Below, piece by piece: positions 14,582 through 22,053 of a stretch of DNA of 27,828 nucleotides. Made by a program: the position numbers and the translations under genes. Numbering within the stretch: the stretch's first letter is position 1; each line of letters starts with the position of its first letter. This stretch comes from Patescibacteria group bacterium (GTDB lineage Bacteria > Patescibacteria > Paceibacteria > UBA9973 > UBA2103). A model generated the notes under the pieces. The model made no database searches. It was not told the DNA's origin and saw only the letters and a program-made list of their open reading frames with translations. The stretch is taken from NCBI GenBank assembly GCA_018968865.1, contig JAGWZP010000007.1, forward strand, positions 1-27,828, in the 5' to 3' direction.

Positions 14582-15527
14582 AGGAAAACATGGCCCGCAG
14601 GCGGCCGGCCGGTTCCGGATGCGGAGCGGCGGCAACCCGTTCAAATACGCGTAGTTTCGCGCTCCGGGCCCGCCGGTTATGAAGGATTTCCGTGCGCGAA
14701 GGCGTAATGGGTCTCTTCGGATTCATGGTCCCCAGTCCCGTTTCAGCCGCATCGCGCAGGAGCGTCTTCACGACACGGTCCTCGATGCTATGGAACGAAA
14801 TGACCGCCACTTTTCCGCCCGGAGCGAGCGCAGAAAGCGCGGCCGCAAGCCCTTCGCGGAGCGCGCCGATTTCGTCGTTGACGGCGATGCGGAGCGCCTG
14901 GAAGGTTTTCGTCGCCGGGTGATTTTTTCCTTGCTGATACCAGCGCGGGCATCCCGCCTTGATCGCGGCGACGAGCGCGCCAGTCGTGAGGATGCGCTCC
15001 TTAGCGCGCGCTGCGACGATAGCGCGCGCGATGCTCCGTGCGAAACGTTCTTCGCCGTACGCAAAAATGAGATCGGCGAGATCCGCTTCGGAAGAACTGT
15101 TAATGATGTCGGCCGCCGTCTCGCCGCCCTCGCCGTACGTCATGAGAAGCGGTTCGTCGTTCTGGAAGGAGAAGCCGCGCGGCGCCGCAATCTGGTACCC
15201 GCTCCAGCCGAGGTCGAAAAGCATTTTATCGACGGTGCCGATGCCGAGGCGCTCAAGGATGCGCGCGAGATTGCGGAAATTGTCGTTGACCAGATGCGCT
15301 ACCGGCCGTTCGGGCCGGCGGTCGTTCGCGTACGCGGAGCGCCCACGTTCGACCGCCGCGGGGTCGGCGTCGATGCCGACAAGAACGCCGCCCTCTCCGA
15401 GGGCGGCGAGAAGTTTTGCAAAATGACCCGCGCCGCCGAGGGTCGCGTCGACGACCGTGTCGCCCGGCTGCACCTCAAGTGCCTCAAGCACCTCATCCAG
15501 CAACACGCTTTCGTGTCGGGCTTCCAT
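14574..15527 (-). CDS. rsmH: 16S rRNA (cytosine(1402)-N(4))-methyltransferase
   Basis: 317 aa, the normal RsmH/MraW length. It methylates N4 of C1402 in 16S rRNA using SAM. The start HESVLLDEVLEAL, SAM-site DATLGGAGHFAKLL, DKMLFDLGWSGYQI and the end region VISFHSIEDRVVKTLLRD are diagnostic. The frame is open upstream, but the family N-terminus gives the ATG at 15527, 1 nt after the mraZ stop, so translation is likely coupled. Confidence 0.96.
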   Translation of the reverse strand: MEARHESVLLDEVLEALEVQPGDTVVDATLGGAGHFAKLLAALGEGGVLVGIDADPAAVERGRSAYANDRRPERPVAHLVNDNFRNLARILERLGIGTVDKMLFDLGWSGYQIAAPRGFSFQNDEPLLMTYGEGGETAADIINSSSEADLADLIFAYGEERFARSIARAIVAARAKERILTTGALVAAIKAGCPRWYQQGKNHPATKTFQALRIAVNDEIGALREGLAAALSALAPGGKVAVISFHSIEDRVVKTLLRDAAETGLGTMNPKRPITPSRTEILHNRRARSAKLRVFERVAAAPHPEPAGRLRAMFSYV

Positions 15528-15528
15528 A

Positions 15529-15954
15529 TCAGGAGTCGCCGAGCTTTTCGGCAAAAGCGTTCGCATCGCGTTCGATCTCCGCGGTGTATTTCTTCCACAT
15601 CGCCTCATCCCAGATCTCAACGCGGTTCGCAACGCCCGCGATGACTGTCTTGCTCTTCAGTGTGGCAAAATGTTTTAAATGGTTCGGTATGAGCACACGC
15701 CCTGCGGCATCGACCTCCGCCTCCATCGCCCCGGCGAGAAACAGGCGCGCGAGGCCGCGCGAGGCCGCTGTCCCGCCCGCGTGCGCCGCGCGGCTCTCGG
15801 CTTCCCTCTCCCATTCTTTCTTTGGGTACACGGAAAGACAATGATCAAGGCCGCGCGTCATGACGACAACGCGGCCGAGATCCTTCCGGAATTTTGCCGG
15901 AAGCGAGATGCGATTTTTTGGATCGAGCGTGTGCAGGTATTCGCCGATGAACAT
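15529..15954 (-). CDS. mraZ: Transcriptional regulator MraZ
   Basis: 141 aa. MraZ is a ring-forming DNA-binding protein that controls the division-wall cluster it heads. Two SpoVT/AbrB-like repeats are visible: MFIGEYLHTLDPKNRISLPAKFR at the start and AEVDAAGRVLIPNHLKHFA near residues 78-97. The ATG at 15954 matches the family start MF(I/L)GEY; a TTG two codons earlier is possible. No Shine-Dalgarno is seen. GTGG-containing direct repeats upstream are probable MraZ boxes. Confidence 0.95.
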   Translation of the reverse strand: MFIGEYLHTLDPKNRISLPAKFRKDLGRVVVMTRGLDHCLSVYPKKEWEREAESRAAHAGGTAASRGLARLFLAGAMEAEVDAAGRVLIPNHLKHFATLKSKTVIAGVANRVEIWDEAMWKKYTAEIERDANAFAEKLGDS

Positions 15955-16003
15955 TGTCAAAATAAGTGGAAGAACCGAGGAAACAGGCCACCACTCCCGT
16001 TTT

Positions 16004-16048
16004 CCACTTCATCCCACTAGTGATAAATAGTACTCCACTTTCCCCCAC
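16004..16048 (-). promoter_or_regulatory. Probable MraZ boxes and mraZ promoter
   Basis: On the minus strand GTGG cores occur at 16045-16048, 16035-16038, 16014-16017 and 16004-16007: two pairs with 10-nt period, separated by 21 nt. TACTAT (16027-16032) lies between the pairs and could be the -10. Known MraZ boxes are GTGG/TGGGN-type direct repeats at 10-nt steps, so autoregulation is likely. Confidence 0.6.
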
Positions 16049-16082
16049 ATCCCTACGGGGGTTATCCCCACCCCTTTCAAGC

Positions 16083-16112
16083 AAAAACCGGCGCGGCCTA
16101 TGGCCGCGCCGG
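16083..16112 (-). terminator. Intrinsic terminator after lysS
   Basis: Perfect 11-bp GC stem CCGGCGCGGCC/GGCCGCGCCGG with a 3-nt loop (16088-16112), followed on the minus strand by TTTTTGC. It separates lysS from the mraZ cluster. Confidence 0.93.
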
Positions 16113-16128
16113 AAGCGGACAGCTATGC

Positions 16129-17697
16129 CTATAGTATGGCTTCGTTCAAGCGTTTTATCACAAGGTCGCGCGGGAGGCCGGCGAGGAACCATCCTGCCTT
16201 GGGACCGGAGTCGCGATTAAGGAAGATGCGGTAGATCGCCTGGAAGAGTTCCTTGGGTTGTATGGGAATTTCGGTTTTCAGCTCGTGAAGGCGCAGGTGC
16301 AGTTCTTCGCCGGTCCGCTCATTCGCCTGCAAATAGTCGGCAAGCGCCCCGAGCGCCCGCTTTTGCGCTTCCAAAAGTTCGACATTCGGCAGGTCTTCTT
16401 GCAGTTCATATTTGAATTCTTCGGGAGCGTAGGTGGCGAGCCAGAATTTGGCGTAGCGGGCGCGCTTCTCAAGCGCGCGCTCCTCGTCTTCGGTCAACGG
16501 ACTTCCTTTCGCCTGCGCCGCTTCATCTCTGAGCGAGAGGTGCGCCATCTGCACGATGAACGCCACCTCGCGGAATCGCATCTCCCAGGGAGCCGAAGCC
16601 GCCGCCCGATTCTGGGGGAGTTCGCAGAGCGAAAAAAGCCGCGAGTAATCGTCCGCCTTCCCTTCCCGCACGCCCTCTGCGAGTTCGTCGTACCAATCGT
16701 AGTGGCGCGGGACCGATTCGCCCGCAGGGTCGATGTCTATCTGCTCGCGGATATCCTTTCCGATGAGCGCGAGACGGAAGAGCTCCGGCGGGAAGAGATC
16801 GCACATGTCTTTAGCGCTGCTCCCCCGCCCTTTCGACGAAGACATCTTCTTCCCGCCGACGAGGAAAAATTCATACGGCATATCAAAAGGAGGTTCGGTA
16901 CCGAATATGTCGCGCGAAATGTGATTTGCAACATCGCGCGAACCGCCCCGGGTGGAATGATCTTTCCCACCGCCTTCTATGTCCACGCCGAGCGCGTTCC
17001 ACTTCGCCGCCCAGTCCACCTTCCAAAACAGCTTCGCCGTTCCCTTCCACGGTGCAACGCGGCCGGTGTATCCGCAGGGTACGCACTCGTCCGGCGAGCG
17101 GTCGCACGCATACGCCACCGTCTCGCCGTCGAAGTCGGAGGCGCGCGTCGTCATCATCTTCCCGCATTTTTCGCACACGACCGAGACCGGCAGCCAGGAC
17201 TCATCTTTCTCGCTCCCCGATACGTCCTTAAGGATGCGGCGGATATCCGCCGCACGATTGAGCGCGGTGGTAATGAACGGATCCATCTTCCCCGACCGGT
17301 AGAGTTCGGTCGCACGATAGTAATTCGGCGTGAAGCCCGCCTTCTTGTGCACTTCTATGAATTCGGTGCCGAAATATTCAGCGTAATTCGCAAAACCCGG
17401 TTCGGGGCTCGGCACGGCATAGAGCGGCTTCCCCAGATGTTCCGCGAACTTCCCCGCATCGAGGTACCCCGGCACGGAATCGAACGGGTCAAAGTCGCCG
17501 ATCTCGAAGCGATATTCGTTCGCACTGCCCTGTTCCGCGAGAACTTCGGAAATGAGCCCGTGGATGGCGACGCCGCGCATGCTTCCGATGTGCACGCGGC
17601 CGGAAATCGTCTTTTCGTCGCGGATAAGGAACGCTTTCCCGTCGCGCGGCGTGCGCGTATCCCGTATCTCGCCCGCTATGCGGTCAGCCCACAGCAT
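16129..17697 (-). CDS. lysS: Class I lysine--tRNA ligase
   Basis: 522 aa. It charges tRNA-Lys. This is the class I, archaeal-type enzyme, not the usual bacterial class II: it has a Rossmann-fold HIGH-type motif (GRVHIGSMRG, HIGS at 36-39) and KMSSS (284-288, in GGKKMSSSKGRG). An inserted zinc-binding region carries C175/C178 (CEKCGK), C198 and C205/C208. A helical C-terminal anticodon-binding part ends the protein. The start at 17697 is set by TGGTACGAT ending 6 nt upstream. It follows greA after 23 nt, with a terminator downstream. The symbol lysK is also used for this class. Confidence 0.95.
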   Translation of the reverse strand: MLWADRIAGEIRDTRTPRDGKAFLIRDEKTISGRVHIGSMRGVAIHGLISEVLAEQGSANEYRFEIGDFDPFDSVPGYLDAGKFAEHLGKPLYAVPSPEPGFANYAEYFGTEFIEVHKKAGFTPNYYRATELYRSGKMDPFITTALNRAADIRRILKDVSGSEKDESWLPVSVVCEKCGKMMTTRASDFDGETVAYACDRSPDECVPCGYTGRVAPWKGTAKLFWKVDWAAKWNALGVDIEGGGKDHSTRGGSRDVANHISRDIFGTEPPFDMPYEFFLVGGKKMSSSKGRGSSAKDMCDLFPPELFRLALIGKDIREQIDIDPAGESVPRHYDWYDELAEGVREGKADDYSRLFSLCELPQNRAAASAPWEMRFREVAFIVQMAHLSLRDEAAQAKGSPLTEDEERALEKRARYAKFWLATYAPEEFKYELQEDLPNVELLEAQKRALGALADYLQANERTGEELHLRLHELKTEIPIQPKELFQAIYRIFLNRDSGPKAGWFLAGLPRDLVIKRLNEAIL

Positions 17698-17703
17698 GGG
17701 CCT

Positions 17704-17712
17704 ATCGTACCA
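17704..17712 (-). promoter_or_regulatory. Extended -10 promoter of lysS
   Basis: Minus strand TGGTACGAT ends 6 nt before the ATG. The same nonamer precedes murA. Confidence 0.6.
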
Positions 17713-17720
17713 TTATTTCG

Positions 17721-18194
17721 TTAAGCCACCTTCTCGATGGTATAGGTTTGCTTGCCGCCCGGAGTCTCGAACGTGAATACGTCGCCTTTCTTTTTGCCCA
17801 TCAGGGCGGCGCCCAGCGGCGAGACGTGCGAGAGCTTCTTGACGCGCATATCGGCCTCCTCGCTCCCGACGATGATGTATTCGTGCACGTCATTGCTCCC
17901 CTCCTTCTTGATGGTCACTCTTGAGTTGAACGATACTTCGTTTTTCTTCTTTCCGTCGGTAACGATGGTGGTGTACTTCACCAGTTCTTCGAGTTTCTTG
18001 ATGCGCTCTTCGGTCGCCGCCTGCAAATCGCGCGCCTCTTGGTACTCGGCATTCTCCGAAAGGTCGCCGAGCGACCGTGCGTATTCGAGATTCTTGGCGA
18101 TCTCGGTGCGGCGGACCGTCTTCAGGTGTTCCAGCTCTTTAATCATCTCGTCAAATTTTTCTTGCGAGACGACGGTGTTTTGTGCATCGGGCAT
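17721..18194 (-). CDS. greA: Transcription elongation factor GreA
   Basis: 157 aa. It enters the RNA polymerase secondary channel and stimulates cleavage of backtracked RNA. The N-terminal coiled coil carries the tip GDLSENAEYQEARD with the acidic pair D44/E47, and the C-terminal FKBP-like domain ends SPLGAALMGKKKGDVFTFETPGGKQTYTIEKV. The ATG at 18194 (MPDAQN) is preferred to the one at 18209 because the latter overlaps the -10 element. It lies 72 nt past the mrdA stop with its own promoter. Confidence 0.96.
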   Translation of the reverse strand: MPDAQNTVVSQEKFDEMIKELEHLKTVRRTEIAKNLEYARSLGDLSENAEYQEARDLQAATEERIKKLEELVKYTTIVTDGKKKNEVSFNSRVTIKKEGSNDVHEYIIVGSEEADMRVKKLSHVSPLGAALMGKKKGDVFTFETPGGKQTYTIEKVA

Positions 18195-18207
18195 ACTAAG
18201 TGAGGGC

Positions 18208-18235
18208 ATTGTACGCGAGTACCATTATTGCGCAA
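18208..18235 (-). promoter_or_regulatory. -35/-10 promoter of greA
   Basis: Minus strand TTGCGC (18230-18235), 16-nt spacer, TACAAT (18208-18213). It overlaps the alternative upstream ATG, ruling that start out if this promoter is used. Confidence 0.55.
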
Positions 18236-18244
18236 GCGTCCGTC

Positions 18245-18267
18245 ATGTGGAGGTTTCACCTCCACAT
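18245..18267 (-). terminator. Hairpin at the end of mrdA, weak terminator candidate
   Basis: 10-bp perfect arms ATGTGGAGGT/ACCTCCACAT with a 3-nt loop touch the mrdA stop codon. No T-tract follows on the minus strand, so it may be an RNA-stabilising or partial stop signal. Confidence 0.4.
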
Positions 18268-19955
18268 TAATTAGTCGTGGTTGCGGTACCGCCGGCATAC
18301 GGAGAATGTTCCAGATAGAGCGAATTAAAAAGTTCTTGCATGGCATTCACCGACTGCTCCCCCGCACCGGAAGGCCCGCGTTCGAGCACGACGGCGAACG
18401 CATACTGCGGATGCTCATAGGGGAAAAATCCTTCAACCCAGGAGTTGTCGTATTGATTGCGCACGCCCGTCTGCGCAGTGCCGGTCTTCGCCGCGACCGT
18501 CACATACGGGACGTTGAGCGCGTTTGCGAGAGCGGACGTGACGCCCTGGCGCATGCCCGCGCGCACGACCGCAAGCATGACCGGATCGGCCGGCACGGTC
18601 GTGTACGACGGCGCCTGTCCTGCGAGCAAGGTCGGCGTGAAGAGTTTCCCGCCGTTCGCTACCGCGGCGATGGCGCGCGCCATTTGTATCGGCGTCACTT
18701 GCATCGAGTACTGTCCGATCGCGGTGAAGTAGGTATCGCCGAGGTACCACGGTTCGTTGAATGTCGCCTTTTTCCATGCGGGGGTCGGAATAAGCCCGCT
18801 CGCTTCTTCCGACACGTCGATGCCTGTCGAGCTTCCGAGGCCGAACGCCCGATACCAATACGCAAGCCGGTCGATGCCGAGGCCCTTCTGGCTCTTGAAG
18901 CCGCCGCCGACCGTATAGAAGAAGACGTCCGAGGACCAGGCGATCGCCTTTTTTACATCCACGGGACCGAGCGCTTTCCATCCCTTGTAGATAAACTCTT
19001 TGCCTGGATGGTACGGGTCGGGCAAGGAAAGAAATCCGGGGTCGTCGATGACGGTTGAGGGCGTAATGAGCCCGTCCGTGAGCGCTCCGGAGGCAACGAA
19101 GGGCTTCACGATGGAACCGGGCACATACATTCCCTGCACGGCATGGTCGAGGAACGGACGTCCCGGATTGGCATTGTATCCGGCGATCGTTCCGGACGGG
19201 CTGCCTTCCGCCATGACATTCGAGTCATAGCTCGGATACGAGACGATCGAAAGCACCGCACCGGTCTGCACATCCAGAATGACTCCGGCGCCGGCGATGA
19301 AATGCGCGTTGTTCGCGGTATCCGCGATCGCGCGGGCAAACAGCCGCTGCAGGTTGGCATCGATCGACAGGCGGAGCACTCCGCCTTCCTGCGCCGGAAC
19401 AACGGTGCCCTCGGAGCGGACGTGCCCGAGCGCATCCGTTTCGGTGAGAAGTTGTCCGTTCTTCCCGGCGAGGAGCGAATCGTATTCGGCTTCAAGCCCG
19501 GTAATGCCCGTTTCGTTCACGTCGTAATACACTCCATTGCTGTCTTTTTTCGGATACGACACATACCCGATGACCTGGCTCAACGAAGGTATGGGATAGG
19601 AGCGGCCGATAGTGCCGTCGGACCGTTCGACATTCTCGGCGAGCACCGTACCGTGCAGGTCGGTGATGATGCCGCGCGGCGCGAAGATCATGTTCACTTC
19701 GAGGCTGTTGTGCGCGCTCTCGGCGGCAAAAGCGGTGCCGTTCGTGACTTCAAGATTCCACGAGCGCATGACGAGGATGAGGAGGAGGAATGCGAGCATC
19801 CCCGTGAGCGAGAAGAACGTTCCGTTCGAGAGCGGTTTCTCGAGCCGTCCTTCAAAACGCGCGCGGTCGAATGCCGGCATATTCGATGCGTCAAGAAATA
19901 TCTCATCCGGAGCGATTTCCGGATCCTGCCTGCGCCGACGCCGCCACTTCATCAC
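18267..19955 (-). CDS. mrdA: Elongation-specific penicillin-binding protein 2
   Basis: 562 aa from the GTG at 19955 (561 from the ATG at 19952; both overlap the mreD stop and I cannot choose). It is the transpeptidase of the side-wall (rod) complex. A very basic cytoplasmic start (KWRRRRRQ) and a membrane helix (about 46-63) precede a pedestal domain and the transpeptidase: SIVK (281-284), SSD (341-343, the SxD form typical of PBP2) and KTG (490-492). YGD-type sequence GDTYFTAIGQ and VTPIQMARA are also present. The context mreB-mreC-mreD-mrdA supports PBP2 over FtsI. Confidence 0.95.
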   Translation of the reverse strand: MMKWRRRRRQDPEIAPDEIFLDASNMPAFDRARFEGRLEKPLSNGTFFSLTGMLAFLLLILVMRSWNLEVTNGTAFAAESAHNSLEVNMIFAPRGIITDLHGTVLAENVERSDGTIGRSYPIPSLSQVIGYVSYPKKDSNGVYYDVNETGITGLEAEYDSLLAGKNGQLLTETDALGHVRSEGTVVPAQEGGVLRLSIDANLQRLFARAIADTANNAHFIAGAGVILDVQTGAVLSIVSYPSYDSNVMAEGSPSGTIAGYNANPGRPFLDHAVQGMYVPGSIVKPFVASGALTDGLITPSTVIDDPGFLSLPDPYHPGKEFIYKGWKALGPVDVKKAIAWSSDVFFYTVGGGFKSQKGLGIDRLAYWYRAFGLGSSTGIDVSEEASGLIPTPAWKKATFNEPWYLGDTYFTAIGQYSMQVTPIQMARAIAAVANGGKLFTPTLLAGQAPSYTTVPADPVMLAVVRAGMRQGVTSALANALNVPYVTVAAKTGTAQTGVRNQYDNSWVEGFFPYEHPQYAFAVVLERGPSGAGEQSVNAMQELFNSLYLEHSPYAGGTATTTN

Positions 19956-20200
19956 CCCATAGTACCTGCGAGGAGCCGACTACGCACGAGGAGCGCCAGG
20001 GCGCTGAAACCGGCTCCGAAAAGCGTGAACAACGGCACTCCCGCCTGCGGCGTGTAATAGAGCGTATCGGCGAACAAGCCGGCCGCAAGCGGAATCAGCG
20101 GCTCTACGGACGAAACGGCGAGGGCAAGCAGGGCTGTGAGCAGCCACGGGAAATATATGACGGAGGCGAGCGTGAAAAACGTGAAGATGCCGCGCATCAT
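19952..20200 (-). CDS. mreD: Short MreD-like membrane protein
   Basis: 82 aa, about half the usual MreD. It is nearly all hydrophobic, with two or three membrane helices (about 4-28, 32-45, 53-75). MreD links MreC to the rod cell-wall machinery. The segment EPLIPLAAGLFADTLYYTPQAGVPLFTL resembles the FADLLYGSPLG-like MreD core. The ATG at 20200 overlaps the mreC stop (ATGA), and its own stop overlaps the mrdA start. No frameshift is apparent: upstream, mreC occupies the DNA in another frame. The call rests mainly on position and topology. Confidence 0.72.
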   Translation of the reverse strand: MMRGIFTFFTLASVIYFPWLLTALLALAVSSVEPLIPLAAGLFADTLYYTPQAGVPLFTLFGAGFSALALLVRSRLLAGTMG

Positions 20201-21027
20201 GGCAAAGTCGACGTCGCCCACGAGAGCGTATGAGTAAACGCCATGCCGGTAGCGCGGAGCGTCACCCACGCGACCGAAAAGAGATTCACCGCGGGTTGGA
20301 TGTGGAGGACGACTGCGGGCGACGATGGGTCGCTTTCGATGCGCACGACGCTGCCGACGGGGAGCATGCCCGGACCGCTTGTAAATACTGTATCGCCCAC
20401 CGAGATACCCGCGGAACGCGCGAGTGAGGCGCGCATCGTTCCGGCGCCGGAGCCGAACACGGCGAGCGGGACATGCAAGCGCCCCACCCATCCTTGCATG
20501 ACCACGGTCGGTGAGGAGAAAAGCGTCACGCGAGAAAAATCATCCAGAACCGACGAGACAACGCCGAGCGGAACGCCTCCTTCACCGAAGGCTTCTTGCC
20601 CGACCGCGACGCCCGCGTTCGTGCCGGACGAAAGCACGAGCGTATCATAGGGGCTTGCGGGTGGACGGGCGACAACGCCGGCAATAATGCCTTCCGCGAT
20701 GCCTCCCGGAGCGGCGAGCGCGCCGATGCTCGCCTCTTTGTGGAGGAGCGCCTGATTCTCGTTTGCGAGAGCGTTGTTCTCGCTCACGAGACGCTCATTT
20801 TGCAGAGTGAGGGACGCCGTATCGCCGAAACTGGAAAGAAACGCATGACTCTTTTCCGCAACCACATTTGCACTGCGGAACACCGGTGCAAACGCCTGCC
20901 AGAACATATTCGGAGCGATCAATCGTACGAGCAATAGCACTATGACAGCGCCGAGCGCGAGCGCGCCCCACGAAATATTCGTGGACGTGAGCAGGGCGTT
21001 ACGCTTCGCTAAGGATGTCTTCTTCAT
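20197..21027 (-). CDS. mreC: Rod shape-determining protein MreC
   Basis: 276 aa. MreC is a membrane-anchored scaffold of the elongation complex. One membrane helix (about 20-38) is followed by a coiled coil (about 70-96, ERLVSENNALANENQALL) and a beta-rich extracytoplasmic part (GIIAGVVARPPASPYDTLVLSSG, GVPLGVVSSV, VGDTVFTSG) typical of the family. Its ATG lies 29 nt inside mreB, an unusually long overlap, and no later Met precedes the membrane helix. It overlaps mreD by 4 nt. Confidence 0.92.
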   Translation of the reverse strand: MKKTSLAKRNALLTSTNISWGALALGAVIVLLLVRLIAPNMFWQAFAPVFRSANVVAEKSHAFLSSFGDTASLTLQNERLVSENNALANENQALLHKEASIGALAAPGGIAEGIIAGVVARPPASPYDTLVLSSGTNAGVAVGQEAFGEGGVPLGVVSSVLDDFSRVTLFSSPTVVMQGWVGRLHVPLAVFGSGAGTMRASLARSAGISVGDTVFTSGPGMLPVGSVVRIESDPSSPAVVLHIQPAVNLFSVAWVTLRATGMAFTHTLSWATSTLP

Positions 21028-22051
21028 CGACGAAAAAATCTTCGTACGGCGCGGGGTCTTCGGTCACGATGCCCGCACCGCGCACGACCGCCGTCAAAGG
21101 GTCCGGGGCGACTCGGACCGGCACGCCGAGCATTTTTGCGAGTATCTGCGGCAACCCCCGCAGAAGCGCACCGCCGCCGAAGACGGTCACGCCGTGCTGC
21201 AGCACGTCGGAGAGCAGTTCGGGCGGCGTCGCCTCAATGACTTCCTTCATGGTTTCCATCAAGGCATCGAGCGAGGGTGCGATCGCTTCGCGGACGTGCG
21301 CATCGGTCAGCGTTATCTCGCGCGGGAGCCCCGTCGCGAAGTCGCGCCCGCGCACGCTCCGCGAGAGCGTCTCAAAGAGCGGCATGACGGCGCCGATCGC
21401 TATCTTGGCGTCTTCGGCGGTGCGCTCGCCGATGCCGAGTTTAAATTCGTTCCGCACGAAGTCGATGATGTTCTCATTGAAACGATCGCCGGCGACATGC
21501 GAACTCTTGGACGCCACGACGCCCTTGAGCGCGATGACGGCGATGTCGGTCGTGCCGCCGCCGATGTCAAGCACCATCGTGCCGACCGCTTCGCTTACCG
21601 GCAGTTTCGCACCGATAGCGCCCGCAACCGGCTCTTCGAGGATGATGGCTTCCCGTGCGCCGGCGTTCTTCGCCGCGTCGCGGACCGCGCGGCTCTGCAC
21701 ATTCGTCACGCCCGTAGGAACGCCTATGACGACCCGCGGGCCGAACAAACGCGTACGGCCGCCCTGCGCTTTGTTGATGAGATAGGTGAGAAGCTCCTCG
21801 GTCACTTCAAAATCCGAAATGACGCCGTGGGAGAGAGGCCGCACGACGCGGATGTGCGCGGGCGTCTTGCCGAGCATGATCTTCGCTTCCTTCCCCACCG
21901 CGACGACCTGATGCGTCTTGTCGTTGACTGCGACGACGGAGGGCTCGTTGATGACGACGCCTTTGCCGCGCACGTACACGAGCGTATTCGTGGTCCCGAG
22001 GTCAATCGCGATATCGCTGCTGAAAAATGCGTTTTTTGAAAACCGTGCCAT
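20999..22051 (-). CDS. mreB: Actin-like rod shape-determining protein MreB (operon copy)
   Basis: 350 aa. MreB forms membrane-bound filaments that guide side-wall synthesis. Actin-fold nucleotide motifs are intact: DLGTTNT (17-23), LDIGGGTTDIAV and VFGGGALLRGLP. ILEEPVAGAIGA and GVPTGVTNVQSRAVRDAA are further family segments. The start is 2 nt after the proS stop, so it is expressed from the upstream operon. It heads the mreBCD-mrdA block. The C-terminal tail (EDPAPYEDFFVDEEDILSEA) is strongly acidic. It is clearly divergent from the second MreB at 25657-26682. Confidence 0.96.
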   Translation of the reverse strand: MARFSKNAFFSSDIAIDLGTTNTLVYVRGKGVVINEPSVVAVNDKTHQVVAVGKEAKIMLGKTPAHIRVVRPLSHGVISDFEVTEELLTYLINKAQGGRTRLFGPRVVIGVPTGVTNVQSRAVRDAAKNAGAREAIILEEPVAGAIGAKLPVSEAVGTMVLDIGGGTTDIAVIALKGVVASKSSHVAGDRFNENIIDFVRNEFKLGIGERTAEDAKIAIGAVMPLFETLSRSVRGRDFATGLPREITLTDAHVREAIAPSLDALMETMKEVIEATPPELLSDVLQHGVTVFGGGALLRGLPQILAKMLGVPVRVAPDPLTAVVRGAGIVTEDPAPYEDFFVDEEDILSEA

Positions 22052-22053
22052 AC

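Noticed and set aside
14679..15644. 321-codon open frame on the plus strand opposite rsmH
   Set aside because: Shadow of a well-supported gene; composition is typical of antisense frames in GC-rich DNA.
16061..16071. DnaA box near mraZ (TTATCCCCA)
   Set aside because: One mismatch to the consensus and it lies in a C-rich run; not reliable alone.
16258..17724. 488-codon open frame on the plus strand opposite lysS
   Set aside because: Mirrors the lysS codons; no family features, while lysS has all class I motifs.
18195..18209. Earlier ATG for greA at 18209
   Set aside because: It overlaps the likely -10 TACAAT, so a transcript from that promoter would lack it.
19952..20491. Longer mreD frame reaching back to 20491
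   Set aside because: The extra N-terminal part is an Arg-rich shadow of mreC; the ATG at 20200 in the mreC stop is the natural start.
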